Shown: positions 16,517-24,931 of the stretch, in pieces
Position numbering within the stretch: position 1 is the first letter of the stretch
Layout of the letters: the number at the start of each line of letters is the position of its first letter
Source of the DNA: Hymenobacter sp. 5317J-9
GTDB taxonomy: Bacteria; Bacteroidota; Bacteroidia; Cytophagales; Hymenobacteraceae
DNA: 64,000 nt
Assembly (NCBI RefSeq): GCF_022921075.1
Contig: NZ_CP095050.1
Location: 4,774,001-4,838,000, forward strand
Direction of reading: 5' to 3'
Notes under the pieces: generated by a model
The model's database searches: none
The model's input: the letters and a program-made list of their open reading frames with translations, nothing else
What the model was told of the DNA's origin: nothing
Translations under genes and position numbers: made by a program

Positions 16517-17530
16517 CTACTGCGCGGCCACGGCCTGCAGCTCCTGCACCAAATCGGCGGAACCCACAAACAGGGGCGCGCGCTGGTGCAGGTCGGAAGT
16601 GGGGTGCACGTCGAGCACCACGTCGGCGCCGGTCACGGCCATGCCGCCTGCCTGCTCAATGATGAAAGCCAGCGGGTAGCCCTCGTAGAGCAGGCGCAGC
16701 TTGCCGGCCGGCTTCTCCACGGTGGGCGGGTAGAGGTAAATGCCGCCCGTGAACAGGTTGCGGTGGTAGTCGGCCACCAGCGAGCCCACGTAGCGGGCCG
16801 TGAGGCGGCGCTCCTTGCAAGTGGTGAGGAAGGTGCGCACAAACTCCGGGTAGTCGAACCAGTTGCCCTCGTTGCAGCTGAACACCGGCCCTTGGCGCGG
16901 AATCTTGATGTCGGGGTGCGAGAGGAAGAATTCGCCCAGCGAGTTTTCGTAGGTGAAGCCCGCCACGCCGTGCCCGGTGGTGTACACCAGCATGGTGCTG
17001 GAACCATACAGGATGTAGCCCGCGGCCACCTGCGCCCGGCCGCCCTGCAGAAAATCCTCCTTGCGGGCCGGGCCGCCAATGCGCGACACGCGGCGGTAGA
17101 TGCTGAAAATGGTGCCGATGCTCACGTTCACGTCGATGTTCGAGGAGCCGTCGAGCGGGTCGATGGCCACCACGTACTTGCCGTGCCGGTTGCCGGTTTC
17201 GATGATGTGCTCGTCTTCTTCCGAAAGCACGGCGCAGGCCTCGCCGCCGTTGGTGAGGGCCCGAATGAAGCGGATATTGGCTTCCATGTCGAGCTTTTGC
17301 TGGTGCTCGCCCTGCACGTTTTTCTCGCCCATGGCCCCGGTGATGCGCGACAGGCCGGCGCGGTTGATTTCGCGATTCACGATTTTGCCGGCCAGCGCAA
17401 TGTCGCGCAGCAGCTGGCTTAGTTCGCCGGTGGCGTAGGCAAATTCGGCTTCTTTGCGCTTGATGTAGCGCTCCAGGGTGGTGCCAACGGGCGTGGCAAG
17501 CGTGTTTTCGGTGGCTTGGGCTTGGGACAT
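16517..17530 (-). CDS. fbp: Class I fructose-1,6-bisphosphatase
   Basis: 337 residues. ATG 17530 chosen (MSQAQATENTLATPVGTTLE); an upstream ATG at 17572 lies within R3. The metal-binding signature AIDPLDGSSNIDVNVSIGTIFSIY is intact, as are SEEDEH and the C-terminal KLRLLYEGYPLAFIIEQAGG. The enzyme hydrolyses fructose-1,6-bisphosphate to fructose-6-phosphate, a key step of gluconeogenesis. It ends a same-strand run that begins with the uronate genes, which fits growth on pectin, where sugars must be rebuilt from pyruvate and triose phosphate. The R3 inverted repeat separates it from the gene upstream. Confidence 0.96.
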   Translation of the reverse strand: MSQAQATENTLATPVGTTLERYIKRKEAEFAYATGELSQLLRDIALAGKIVNREINRAGLSRITGAMGEKNVQGEHQQKLDMEANIRFIRALTNGGEACAVLSEEDEHIIETGNRHGKYVVAIDPLDGSSNIDVNVSIGTIFSIYRRVSRIGGPARKEDFLQGGRAQVAAGYILYGSSTMLVYTTGHGVAGFTYENSLGEFFLSHPDIKIPRQGPVFSCNEGNWFDYPEFVRTFLTTCKERRLTARYVGSLVADYHRNLFTGGIYLYPPTVEKPAGKLRLLYEGYPLAFIIEQAGGMAVTGADVVLDVHPTSDLHQRAPLFVGSADLVQELQAVAAQ

Positions 17531-17567
17531 GGGTTTTAAACTGTCGGATATACGGCGCAAAAGCCGC

Positions 17568-17663
17568 GTCATGCAGAGCGCAGCGAAGCATCTCGCGCGC
17601 AGTGGTAACTCAATCGATTGGATTACTCCAGCACGCGAGATGCTTCGCTGCGCTCTGCATGAC
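17568..17663. repeat. REP/MITE-like inverted repeat R3
   Basis: Arms GTCATGCAGAGCGCAGCGAA.. and ..TTCGCTGCGCTCTGCATGAC around a loop with GGTAACTC..GGATTACTC. Between fbp and the SnoaL-like gene. Same arm variant as R5. Confidence 0.9.
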
Positions 17664-17666
17664 CGG

Positions 17667-18134
17667 TTAGCTGGCTTGTTTCTGGGCCTGCCACAGCACC
17701 ACCTGCCAGCCTTTTTTCTTGTCCTTGATTTGCACCACCACGTATTTGATGCGTGCCACGCTGGTGCTGCCGTCGGCCTGCGGCGGCGAGGTGATGCGAA
17801 TGGTGCCGTTCACCACGGCCGTCCGGCCGTCGTTGTAAGGCCGCACGTTCAGCGCATCGATATCAATTTTGCCGTATTGGCTTTTGCCGTCTTTGATGCT
17901 CTGAATGTATTCGGCCTTGGTGTTTTGCACGCCGCTGCCGTGGGTATACACCAAGTCGTCGGCAAAGGCCTTTTCCAAAAAGGCATAATCCTTCTTCACC
18001 TGCGCCGCAAAGCGCTGACGTTCCAGAGCTTCGATTTCCGTTACCACAGCTGCGGCTTTGGGGCCGGGCGCCTGGGCAAGGGCAAGCAAGGGCAAGGCCA
18101 GCAGGATTGCCAGCAACAAAGGGAGCTTTTTCAT
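17667..18134 (-). CDS. Secreted SnoaL/DUF4440-like (NTF2-fold) protein
   Basis: 155 residues. Signal peptide MKKLPLLLAILLALPLLALA. The mature part has the NTF2-like pattern: an N-terminal helix (VVTEIEALERQRFAAQVKKD), FLEKAFADDLVYTHGSG, SIKDGKSQYGKID, VNGTIRIT and a final strand pair IKYVVVQIKD..WQVVLWQAQ. Similar DUF4440 proteins are small, often secreted, and mostly uncharacterised. It starts 16 bp after the exuT stop and so is probably co-transcribed with the transporter. Whether it takes part in uronate use is unknown. Confidence 0.8.
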   Translation of the reverse strand: MKKLPLLLAILLALPLLALAQAPGPKAAAVVTEIEALERQRFAAQVKKDYAFLEKAFADDLVYTHGSGVQNTKAEYIQSIKDGKSQYGKIDIDALNVRPYNDGRTAVVNGTIRITSPPQADGSTSVARIKYVVVQIKDKKKGWQVVLWQAQKQAS

Positions 18135-18150
18135 GTCCGAAATGGGGTTG

Positions 18151-19515
18151 TTATTCGTCGTCGAGCTTGATGGGCTCCATGCGCGGCACCAGCGTAAACA
18201 TCAGCACCCAAGCCAGCAGGTAGGCCGCGCCGCAGATGAAGAACATGATGTAATACGCCTTGTCAATCTGCCCGATGCTCTCGAAATGCACGAACATGCG
18301 CTTCTGCACCAGCGCCGTGAGGGCAATGCCGCCCAGGCCGCCGGCCATGCCGCCAATGCCCGTGACGGAGCCCACGGCCCGCTTCGGGAACATGTCCGAC
18401 ACGGTGGTGAAGATGTTGGCGCTCCACGCCTGGTGGGCCGCCGCCGCAATGCCAATCACCAGCACCGCCAGCCACATGTTCAGCCCGCCCAGCCACTGCG
18501 CAAACACGATGGGAAACACGCAGAAGGCAATGACCAGCATGGCCGTCTTGCGGGCCTTGAACGCGGGCATGCCGCGCTTCATAAAGCTCAGCGGCAGGTA
18601 GCCGCCGCCCACGCTGCCAATGCTCGACAGCACGTACACCGCCGCTACCGGCAGGGCAATATCGGTGCCTTTCAGACCGTATTGCTTGCCCAGAAAATCC
18701 GGCAACCAGAACAGGTAGAACCACCAGATGGGGTCCGTGAGGAACTTGCCAATGACGAAGGCCCAGGTTTGACGGAAGCCCAGCAGGATGGCCCACGACG
18801 CCTTGGGCTTTTCTTCGGTCACGCCCTCGGCAGGCAGTCCCGCGGGAATGTCAGCGTTGATGTAGTCAAACTCTGCTTTCGACAAGCGCGCGTGCTTGGC
18901 GGGCGTTTCGTAGAAATACATCCACAGCACCAGCCACACAAACCCCAGCGCGCCCGTGATGATGAAGGCCCACTTCCAACCAATGGTTTCGGCAATGAGC
19001 GGCACGGTGAGCGGCGCCACAATGGCGCCCACGTTAGAGCCCGAGTTGAAAATGCCCGTGGCCAGGGCCCGCTCCCGCTGCGGAAACCACTCGGCCGTGG
19101 TCTTGATGGCGGCCGGGAAGTTGCCGGCCTCCGTGATGCCCAAAAAGCCGCGCGCAATGCCGAAGCCAAACGTGCTGCTCACCAGCGCGTGGCCCATGGC
19201 GGCCACGCTCCACAGGGCCGTAGACAGGGCGTAGCCCAGCTTCGTGCCCAGCTTGTCAATGATGCGGCCGGCGCCCACCATGCCCACGGCATAGGCCAGC
19301 TTGAAGGCAATTTCGATGTTGGCGTAGTCGCCCGCGTTCCAGTGAAACTCGGTTTCGAGATAGGGCTTCAGCAGCGAGATAACGGCCCGGTCGAGGTAGT
19401 TGATGGTGGTGGCGAAAAACACCAGGCCGCAAATGGTCCAGCGAAATTTGCCCATCACGGCGTTGGCCGTGGCCAGTGGAGATTCAGGCGGCGCCTGAGC
19501 GGAAGTTGGATTCAT
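18151..19515 (-). CDS. exuT: MFS hexuronate transporter (ExuT-like)
   Basis: 454 residues with about 12 membrane segments. The first helix region (FRWTICGLVFFATTINYLDRAVISLL) is the standard start of the anion:cation symporter branch of the major facilitator superfamily that includes ExuT and GudP; NYLDR and GFLGITEAGNFPAAIKTTAEWFP are characteristic, with the latter containing the family's conserved substrate-region glutamate. ExuT carries galacturonate or glucuronate with protons across the inner membrane. The position between eda and other uronate genes supports this substrate. 72 bp separate it from eda, 16 bp from the SnoaL-like gene. Confidence 0.92.
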   Translation of the reverse strand: MNPTSAQAPPESPLATANAVMGKFRWTICGLVFFATTINYLDRAVISLLKPYLETEFHWNAGDYANIEIAFKLAYAVGMVGAGRIIDKLGTKLGYALSTALWSVAAMGHALVSSTFGFGIARGFLGITEAGNFPAAIKTTAEWFPQRERALATGIFNSGSNVGAIVAPLTVPLIAETIGWKWAFIITGALGFVWLVLWMYFYETPAKHARLSKAEFDYINADIPAGLPAEGVTEEKPKASWAILLGFRQTWAFVIGKFLTDPIWWFYLFWLPDFLGKQYGLKGTDIALPVAAVYVLSSIGSVGGGYLPLSFMKRGMPAFKARKTAMLVIAFCVFPIVFAQWLGGLNMWLAVLVIGIAAAAHQAWSANIFTTVSDMFPKRAVGSVTGIGGMAGGLGGIALTALVQKRMFVHFESIGQIDKAYYIMFFICGAAYLLAWVLMFTLVPRMEPIKLDDE

Positions 19516-19587
19516 CGAGTTCGGGAATTTGAAACCAGGGCACTACTCGGAAACTACCCACAAGCGCGCTCAACGCGCCCGCGGAAA

Positions 19588-20244
19588 CTATTTTTTTAGG
19601 CCGTCGACCACCTGCATCAGCTGGCCGATGCTGGCGGATAGCGCGGCCGTATCGTCGGCATTTTTGAAGAGTTGCGAGCCCATGCCCACGGCATTCACCC
19701 CGGCGCCAAACCAGGCGCTGAGACTGGCTTCGGTAGGCTCCACGCCGCCCGTCACCATGAGCTTGATGTGGGGCATGGGGCCGCGCAGGGCCTTCACGTA
19801 GTCGGGCCCCACCACGTTGCCGGGGAAAATTTTCACCACGGCCGCGCCGAACAGGCTGGCGTGGTAAATTTCGGTGGGCGTCATGGCGCCGGGCAACCAC
19901 GGAATGTTGCGGGTGCGACACACATCGGCCACTTCGGCCGTGGCACAGGGCTGCACCACAAATTCGGCGCCCGCTACAATAAATTTTGCGGCTTCCTCAG
20001 CCGTGTAAATCGTGCCAATGCCCAGAATCATCTCCGGGCACTGCTCGGCTACGAAAGCCTGCAGCTGCTCAAACACCTCCAGCGCCTTCTCGCCCCGGTT
20101 CACGAACTCAAACACGCGGATGCCGCCGACGTAGCAGGCCTGCAGAATGCGCTGGGCATAGGCCACGTCGGCGTGGTAGAATACGGGCACCACCGGGTAG
20201 CGGAGCAGCGTGGCAAGGGTTTCGTCGGCAGAGTGTCGGGGCAT
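19588..20244 (-). CDS. eda: KDPG/KHG aldolase (2-dehydro-3-deoxy-6-phosphogluconate aldolase)
   Basis: 218 residues, normal for the family. Schiff-base Lys138 lies in VVKIFPGN; Glu46 and Arg50 of FEFVNRG match the catalytic Glu and phosphate-contacting Arg; ILGIGTIYTAEEA and VTGGVEPTEASLSAWF are further conserved blocks. The enzyme cleaves 2-keto-3-deoxy-6-phosphogluconate to pyruvate and glyceraldehyde-3-phosphate, the final step of both uronate arms in this region. It lies directly downstream of kdgK, which makes its substrate, with inverted repeat R4 between them. Confidence 0.95.
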   Translation of the reverse strand: MPRHSADETLATLLRYPVVPVFYHADVAYAQRILQACYVGGIRVFEFVNRGEKALEVFEQLQAFVAEQCPEMILGIGTIYTAEEAAKFIVAGAEFVVQPCATAEVADVCRTRNIPWLPGAMTPTEIYHASLFGAAVVKIFPGNVVGPDYVKALRGPMPHIKLMVTGGVEPTEASLSAWFGAGVNAVGMGSQLFKNADDTAALSASIGQLMQVVDGLKK

Positions 20245-20268
20245 GTTTTTAAATCAGAGCGGTAAAAG

Positions 20269-20365
20269 GAACGTCATGCTGAGCGCAGCCGAAGCATCTC
20301 TACCGCGCAAGTAATGTAATTAGTATTGAGGTAGAGATGCTTCGACTGCGCTCAGCATGACGTTC
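20269..20365. repeat. REP/MITE-like inverted repeat R4
   Basis: Arms GAACGTCATGCTGAGCGCAG.. and ..CTGCGCTCAGCATGACGTTC; one C/T difference between the arms (GCAGCCGAAG against GCAGTCGAAG). Between eda and kdgK. Confidence 0.9.
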
Positions 20366-20385
20366 TACTGTTCGTTGTTGATAAC

Positions 20386-21396
20386 CTAGCGCAGCAACCG
20401 GCCGCTGGTGTTGCCTTTCATGATTTCTTCCACTTCGGCTACTGTCACCAGGTTCACGTCGCCGTGCACGGTGTGCTTCAGGGCCGAAGCCGCTACGCCG
20501 AAGGTAAGCGCCTGCTGGGGGTTGGTGTAGGCCAGCGAGCCGTAGATGAAGCCGGCCATGAAGGCATCGCCCCCGCCAATGCGGTCCACGATGGGGTTGA
20601 TGTCGTAAGTGACGGTTTCGAGGAACTGCTGGCCGTCGTAGTAAATGCCTTTCAGGCCGTTGTGCGAGGCGCTGTGCGTTTTGCGACGCGTGGTGATGAC
20701 CTGCTTGATTTGCGGAAACCGCGCCATCACCTGCCGGGCCACCGACACGAACTTATTATCGGTGCCGGGCTCGGGCACGATGCCGAACAGGTCTGCCGCG
20801 TCGTTTTCCGAACACACCACCACGTCGCAGCCCTGCACCAATTCCGACATCACGGCCTGAGCCGTTTGGCCGTACTGCCACAGGTTGCGGCGGTAGTTCA
20901 CGTCGGCCGACACGGTGATGCCCAGGCGGCGCGCGGCGGCAATGGCCTGGCGCGTGGCCTCGGCCGTGCTGGCCGAAATGGCGGGCGTGATGCCCGTCCA
21001 GTGCAGCCAGCCGGCATCTTTCAGGATTTCATCCCAGTTGAAGGCGGCCGGGTCGAGGTGGGCGAAGGCGGAGTTGGCGCGGTCGTATACCACCTTGCTC
21101 GGGCGCATCCCTGCCCCCACTTCCAGAAAATACAGCCCGAGGCGGTCGCCCTGGTACACGGTGGCGTCCATGTTCACGCCCAGGGCGCGAAACTGCTGAG
21201 CGGCGGCGTGGCCCAGGTCGTTGGCCGGGAAGCAGGTGACGTGGGCGGCCGGCACCCCAAAGCCAGCGAGCGAAGCGCCCACATTGGCGTCACCGCCGCC
21301 GTAGACAATTTCGAGGCTTTGCGTTTGGGCGAACCGGTAGTTCAGCGGCGGCGACAGCCGCATCATGATTTCGCCGAACGTGACAACTTGCTTCAT
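20386..21396 (-). CDS. kdgK: 2-keto-3-deoxygluconate kinase (PfkB family)
   Basis: 336 residues. ATG 21396 gives MKQVVTFGEIMMRLSPP, the classic start of this kinase group; the longer frame begins inside R5. GGGDANVGASLAGFG near residues 29-43 is the PfkB substrate-side signature, and DRIGGGDAFMAGFIYG near 275-290 is the second PfkB signature, with the catalytic Asp in GGGD. It phosphorylates 2-keto-3-deoxygluconate with ATP to give KDPG. Both the KduI/KduD and UxaCBA arms deliver its substrate. Adjacent to eda. Confidence 0.95.
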   Translation of the reverse strand: MKQVVTFGEIMMRLSPPLNYRFAQTQSLEIVYGGGDANVGASLAGFGVPAAHVTCFPANDLGHAAAQQFRALGVNMDATVYQGDRLGLYFLEVGAGMRPSKVVYDRANSAFAHLDPAAFNWDEILKDAGWLHWTGITPAISASTAEATRQAIAAARRLGITVSADVNYRRNLWQYGQTAQAVMSELVQGCDVVVCSENDAADLFGIVPEPGTDNKFVSVARQVMARFPQIKQVITTRRKTHSASHNGLKGIYYDGQQFLETVTYDINPIVDRIGGGDAFMAGFIYGSLAYTNPQQALTFGVAASALKHTVHGDVNLVTVAEVEEIMKGNTSGRLLR

Positions 21397-21418
21397 GCTT
21401 GGGGGACTTTGGGTATTC

Positions 21419-21536
21419 AGAACGTCATGCAGAGCGCAGCGAAGCATCTCGCGTGCAGCAACAAATCAATTACTGTTAGTCGTCATTAATTAGTAGTAGC
21501 ACGCGAGATGCTTCGCTGCGCTCTGCATGACGTTCT
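21419..21536. repeat. REP/MITE-like inverted repeat R5
   Basis: Arms AGAACGTCATGCAGAGCGCA.. and ..TGCGCTCTGCATGACGTTCT, each with GCGAAGCATCTCGCGTG. The loop (about 43 nt, A/T-rich) is the longest of the family. It fills the gap between uxaC and kdgK completely, ending 2 bp before the uxaC stop. Confidence 0.92.
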
Positions 21537-21538
21537 GG

Positions 21539-22972
21539 CTACGCCGTTACGGCCGCGGCTTCCACCACTTTGCCAAAGCCAAAGTACTCACTGGCGTTAC
21601 CATAGCAGATGTTTTGCACCGTGCGGCCCAGCAGGTCCATATCGGCCGGCAACTCGCCGTTTTCCACGTCGTTGCCCAGCAGGTTGCAGAGCACGCGGCG
21701 GAAGTACTCGTGGCGCGGGTACGAGAGGAAGCTGCGCGAGTCGGTGAGCATGCCCACGAAACGACTCAGCAACCCCATGTTGCTCAAGGCGTTGATTTGC
21801 TTCTCCATGCCGTCCTTCTGGTCGAGGAACCACCAGCCGGAGCCGAACTGAATTTTGCCCGCCACCGAGCCGTCGTTGAAGTTGCCAATCATTGTGGCAA
21901 TGAGCTCGTTGTCGGCCGGGTTGAGGTTGTAGATGATGGTTTTCGCCAGCTTGTCCTGCCCGTCGAGGCAGTCGAGGAAGGTGGAGAGGGCGCGGCCCTG
22001 CGGGAAGTCGCCGATGCTGTCCCAGCCCGTGTCGGGGCCCAGCTCGCGGAGCATGCGCGAGTTGTTGTTGCGCAGCGCGCCGATGTGGTACTGCTGCGTC
22101 CAGCCTTTCTCCCAGTCCATCACGGCCAGCAGCACCAGCATGGCCGATTTGAATTTGAGCACTTCATCGGCAGCCAGCTCGGCACCGCCGCGCACTTTCG
22201 AGAAGATGGCATCGATTTCCGACTGGGTGTAGTCGGCGGCATAAATCTGCTCCAGGCCGTGGTCCGACAGGCGGCAGCCCACGCTGGCGAAGAAGTCGTG
22301 ACGCAGGCGCAAGGCCTTTTCCAGGTCGGCAAACGTGCGGATATCAACCTCAGCCGCGGTGCCCAGCTTGTCGAGATACTGGTTGTAGCCGCTGGCCGAT
22401 TCCGGCGCCATGGCCTTGTCGGCGCGGAAGGTGGGCAGCACGCGCACCGCGAAGCCCGAAGCGGCCAGCGCCTGATGATGCTCCAGCGAGTCGGCGGGGT
22501 CGTCGGTGGTGCAGAGGGTTTCCACGTGCATCATGCGCAGCAGGCCCTGCACCGAAAATTCGGGAGTTTGCAGCTTGGCGTTGCACTCGTCGTAGATGCG
22601 GCGGGCGCTGTCCTTATTCAGCAGCTCCGTGATGCCAAAGTAGCGGCGCAACTCTAGGTGCGTCCAGTGGTAGAGCGGGTTGCGCAGGGTGTAGGGCACG
22701 GTTTCGGCCCACTTCTCAAACTTCTCCCAGTCCGACGCGTCGCCGGTGATGTAGCGCTCGGGAATGCCGTTGGCCCGCATGGCGCGCCACTTGTAGTGGT
22801 CGCCGTAGAGCCAGATTTGGGTGATGTTCTCGAACTGCTTGTCCTCGGCTATCTGGTCGGGCAGCAGGTGGTTGTGATAGTCGATGATGGGCATCTGCTT
22901 GGCATACTCGTGGTAGAGCGTGCTGGCCGTGGCCGTTTGCAGCAGGAAATCGTCGGAAAGAAAGGGCTTCAT
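21539..22972 (-). CDS. uxaC: Glucuronate/galacturonate isomerase
   Basis: 477 residues, usual family length. ATG 22972 gives MKPFLSDDFLLQTATASTLY, the expected start; a longer frame upstream is unlike the family. IIDYHNHLLPDQIAEDKQF carries the His-x-His amidohydrolase-type metal motif; ITQIWLYGDHYKWRAMRANG and TLCTTDDPADSLEHH are family blocks. It isomerises D-galacturonate to tagaturonate (and glucuronate to fructuronate). With the adjacent uxaA and uxaB it forms the saturated-uronate arm. A LacI-operator-like palindrome at 23090-23106 and R6 lie in the 280-bp gap to uxaA, so a separate promoter is possible. Confidence 0.96.
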   Translation of the reverse strand: MKPFLSDDFLLQTATASTLYHEYAKQMPIIDYHNHLLPDQIAEDKQFENITQIWLYGDHYKWRAMRANGIPERYITGDASDWEKFEKWAETVPYTLRNPLYHWTHLELRRYFGITELLNKDSARRIYDECNAKLQTPEFSVQGLLRMMHVETLCTTDDPADSLEHHQALAASGFAVRVLPTFRADKAMAPESASGYNQYLDKLGTAAEVDIRTFADLEKALRLRHDFFASVGCRLSDHGLEQIYAADYTQSEIDAIFSKVRGGAELAADEVLKFKSAMLVLLAVMDWEKGWTQQYHIGALRNNNSRMLRELGPDTGWDSIGDFPQGRALSTFLDCLDGQDKLAKTIIYNLNPADNELIATMIGNFNDGSVAGKIQFGSGWWFLDQKDGMEKQINALSNMGLLSRFVGMLTDSRSFLSYPRHEYFRRVLCNLLGNDVENGELPADMDLLGRTVQNICYGNASEYFGFGKVVEAAAVTA

Positions 22973-23089
22973 AAGCAGCGTAGGATAGGATGGGTGGGAA
23001 CCCTGGAAGGTGCGAATGCTCAGAAAATCGAAGGTAGGCCGGAGCCGCGCCCGCAACCATCATGCAGCCTCCTGATTTGGGTATTTATT

Positions 23090-23106
23090 AGCGAAAACGG
23101 TTGCGT
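23090..23106 (-). promoter_or_regulatory. Candidate LacI-type operator upstream of uxaC
   Basis: AGCGAAAACGGTTGCGT is an imperfect palindrome centred on CG, of the general form seen for LacI/PurR-family sites. It stands 118 bp upstream of the uxaC start. It differs from the ATCGTT-CCGG-AACGAT element found before other pectin genes, so it may belong to another regulator or be chance. Confidence 0.3.
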
Positions 23107-23134
23107 AAATAATTTGTGTAGTCGGTAGGGGAAC

Positions 23135-23238
23135 AGACCGTCATGCTGAGCGCAGCCGAAGCATCTCTCCCGCTTCGTTGCAGCGAAGGGATTACTCTCT
23201 TGGTAGAGATGCTTCGGCTGCGCTCAGCATGACGGTCT
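23135..23238. repeat. REP/MITE-like inverted repeat R6
   Basis: Arms AGACCGTCATGCTGAGCGCA.. and ..TGCGCTCAGCATGACGGTCT with GCCGAAGCATCTCT core; the outermost 8 bp differ from other copies but remain complementary to each other. A second small palindrome (CTTCGTTGCAGCGAAG) is in the loop. Between uxaA and uxaC. Confidence 0.9.
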
Positions 23239-23252
23239 TTTTGCTTTTGTTC

Positions 23253-24905
23253 TTACAAGCTCACCCCGCGCTTCCACGGAATGAAGTCGGTTTGGTCGTG
23301 GCGCACGGCGGCCACTTCTTCGCCGCTGGCCACGCGGATGACGTAGTCGAGAATGCGCTCGCCGGCCTGCTCGATGGTTTCTTCGCCGTCAATCACCGTT
23401 CCGGTGTTCACGTCGATGATGTCGGGCATGCGCTTGGCGAGGGCCGTGTTGCTGGCCACCTTGATGACCGGCGCAATGGGGTTGCCGGTGGGCGTGCCCA
23501 GGCCGGTGGTGAACAGCACGATGTTGGCCCCCGAGCCCACTTCGGCGGTGGTCGATTCCACGTCGTTGCCGGGGGTGCAGAGCAGGTTCAGACCGGGCTT
23601 GGTGACGGGCTCCGGGTAGTCGAGCACGGCCACTACGGGCGAGGAACCGCCCTTGCGGGCCGCGCCGGCCGATTTCATGGCGTCCGTAATAAGGCCGTCG
23701 CGGATGTTGCCCGGCGAGGGGTTCATGTCGAAGCCCGAGCCCACGGCTACGGCGCTGTCGCCGTAGGCCTTCATCAGGCTGCTGAACCGCTCGGCCACGG
23801 CGGGCTCCACGCTGCGGTCCACCAGTTCCTGCTCCACGCCGCACAATTCCGGGAATTCGGCCAGAATGACCGAACCGCCCAGCGCCACCAGCATGTCGGA
23901 CACGTGGCCCAGGGCCGGATTGGCCGAGATGCCGGAGAAGCCGTCGGAGCCGCCGCATTCCAAGCCGATGTTCAGGGCCTTGAGCGGCGCGGGCTCGCGG
24001 CGGGCCTGGTTGGCAATCATCAGGCCGGCGAAGGTTTGGCGCAGGGCCGTGCTGATGAGGTTTTCCTCGGTGCCGAGCTTCTGCTGGTCAAGAATGTAGA
24101 GGGGCTTGCTAAAGTTGGGGTCGCGCTTGGCAATTTCCTCCTGCAGCATGCTGGCCTGCGCGTTTTGGCAGCCCAGGCTGAGCACGGTGGCGCCGGCCAC
24201 GTTGGGGTGCGTGATGTAGCCGGCCAACAGGCCGCACAGCGACTGGGCATCTTGTCGGATGCCGCCGCAGCCGCCCTCGTGCGAGAGGAAGCGGATGCCG
24301 TCCACGTTCGGGAACGGGCGCGAGCTCTGGGCCACGTCCTCCCCTGCCGCCAGGTCGGCGCTCAGGATTTCTTCCACCGACTTGCCGGCCTGTAGCAGTT
24401 CCAGCAGCTTGCGGGTTTCGGGCTGGTAGTTTTTGCGGCGCTCGTAGCCGAGGTCGGTAATCAGGGCGTCTTTCAGCACCTGGATGTTGCGGTTTTCGCA
24501 GAACACCAGCGGAATCACCAGCCAATAGTTGGCGGTGCCCACGCGGCCGTCGGCGCGGTGGTAGCCCAGGAAGGTGCGGTCTTGCCAAGCCGATACGTCG
24601 GGGGCCTGCCAGGCGGCGCGCTGGTGACTTTGCTCGTCGTAGCTGTTGGTGGCGTGCTGCATGTTGGCCGTGGTGAGGCGGCCGCCGGGGCGAATGGCTT
24701 CCTTGGCTTTGCCCACCAGCACGCCGTACATCGTCACGGGCTCGCCGGCGTTCAGGCCCAGCGGCGTGAGCTTGTGCTTGGCCGGAATGGCTTCGGCGGT
24801 GGTCACGTAACCGCCTTCCCAAGGCACTTCGGTGCCGATGGGCAGGTCGACGAGGGCAACAAGAACGTTATCGGCTGGGTGAATGCGGGCAACTTGGTGT
24901 TTCAT
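23253..24905 (-). CDS. uxaA: Altronate dehydratase (SAF domain plus catalytic domain)
   Basis: 550 residues. ATG 24905 gives MKHQVARIHPADNVLVALVD, the family start; alternatives in frame are at 24914 and 24929. Residues ~1-95 form the SAF domain (GEPVTMYGVLVGKAKE); the rest is the catalytic GarD/UxaA domain with FLGYHRADGRVGTANYWLV, GGCGGIRQDAQSL, LGCQNAQ and LECGGSDGFSG, whose cysteines probably bind the iron centre. It dehydrates altronate to 2-keto-3-deoxygluconate. It follows uxaB within 26 bp, clearly an operon pair. Confidence 0.95.
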   Translation of the reverse strand: MKHQVARIHPADNVLVALVDLPIGTEVPWEGGYVTTAEAIPAKHKLTPLGLNAGEPVTMYGVLVGKAKEAIRPGGRLTTANMQHATNSYDEQSHQRAAWQAPDVSAWQDRTFLGYHRADGRVGTANYWLVIPLVFCENRNIQVLKDALITDLGYERRKNYQPETRKLLELLQAGKSVEEILSADLAAGEDVAQSSRPFPNVDGIRFLSHEGGCGGIRQDAQSLCGLLAGYITHPNVAGATVLSLGCQNAQASMLQEEIAKRDPNFSKPLYILDQQKLGTEENLISTALRQTFAGLMIANQARREPAPLKALNIGLECGGSDGFSGISANPALGHVSDMLVALGGSVILAEFPELCGVEQELVDRSVEPAVAERFSSLMKAYGDSAVAVGSGFDMNPSPGNIRDGLITDAMKSAGAARKGGSSPVVAVLDYPEPVTKPGLNLLCTPGNDVESTTAEVGSGANIVLFTTGLGTPTGNPIAPVIKVASNTALAKRMPDIIDVNTGTVIDGEETIEQAGERILDYVIRVASGEEVAAVRHDQTDFIPWKRGVSL

Positions 24906-24931
24906 AGCAGTCATATTCAAAACGGCCAATA

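Noticed and set aside
16142..17422. Plus-strand frame running from inside Gfo/Idh across fbp
   Set aside because: It straddles two convergent real genes in the wrong frame and has no domain.
22716..23063. Small frame after an AGGAGG-like sequence upstream of uxaC
   Set aside because: Out of frame with uxaC, overlaps it, and has no recognisable protein features; the Shine-Dalgarno match is likely chance, since such sites matter little in this phylum.
7199..23238. The repeated inverted elements as a CRISPR array
   Set aside because: Copies are dispersed singly over 40 kb, are long hairpins rather than 28-37 bp direct repeats with unique spacers, and no cas gene is present.
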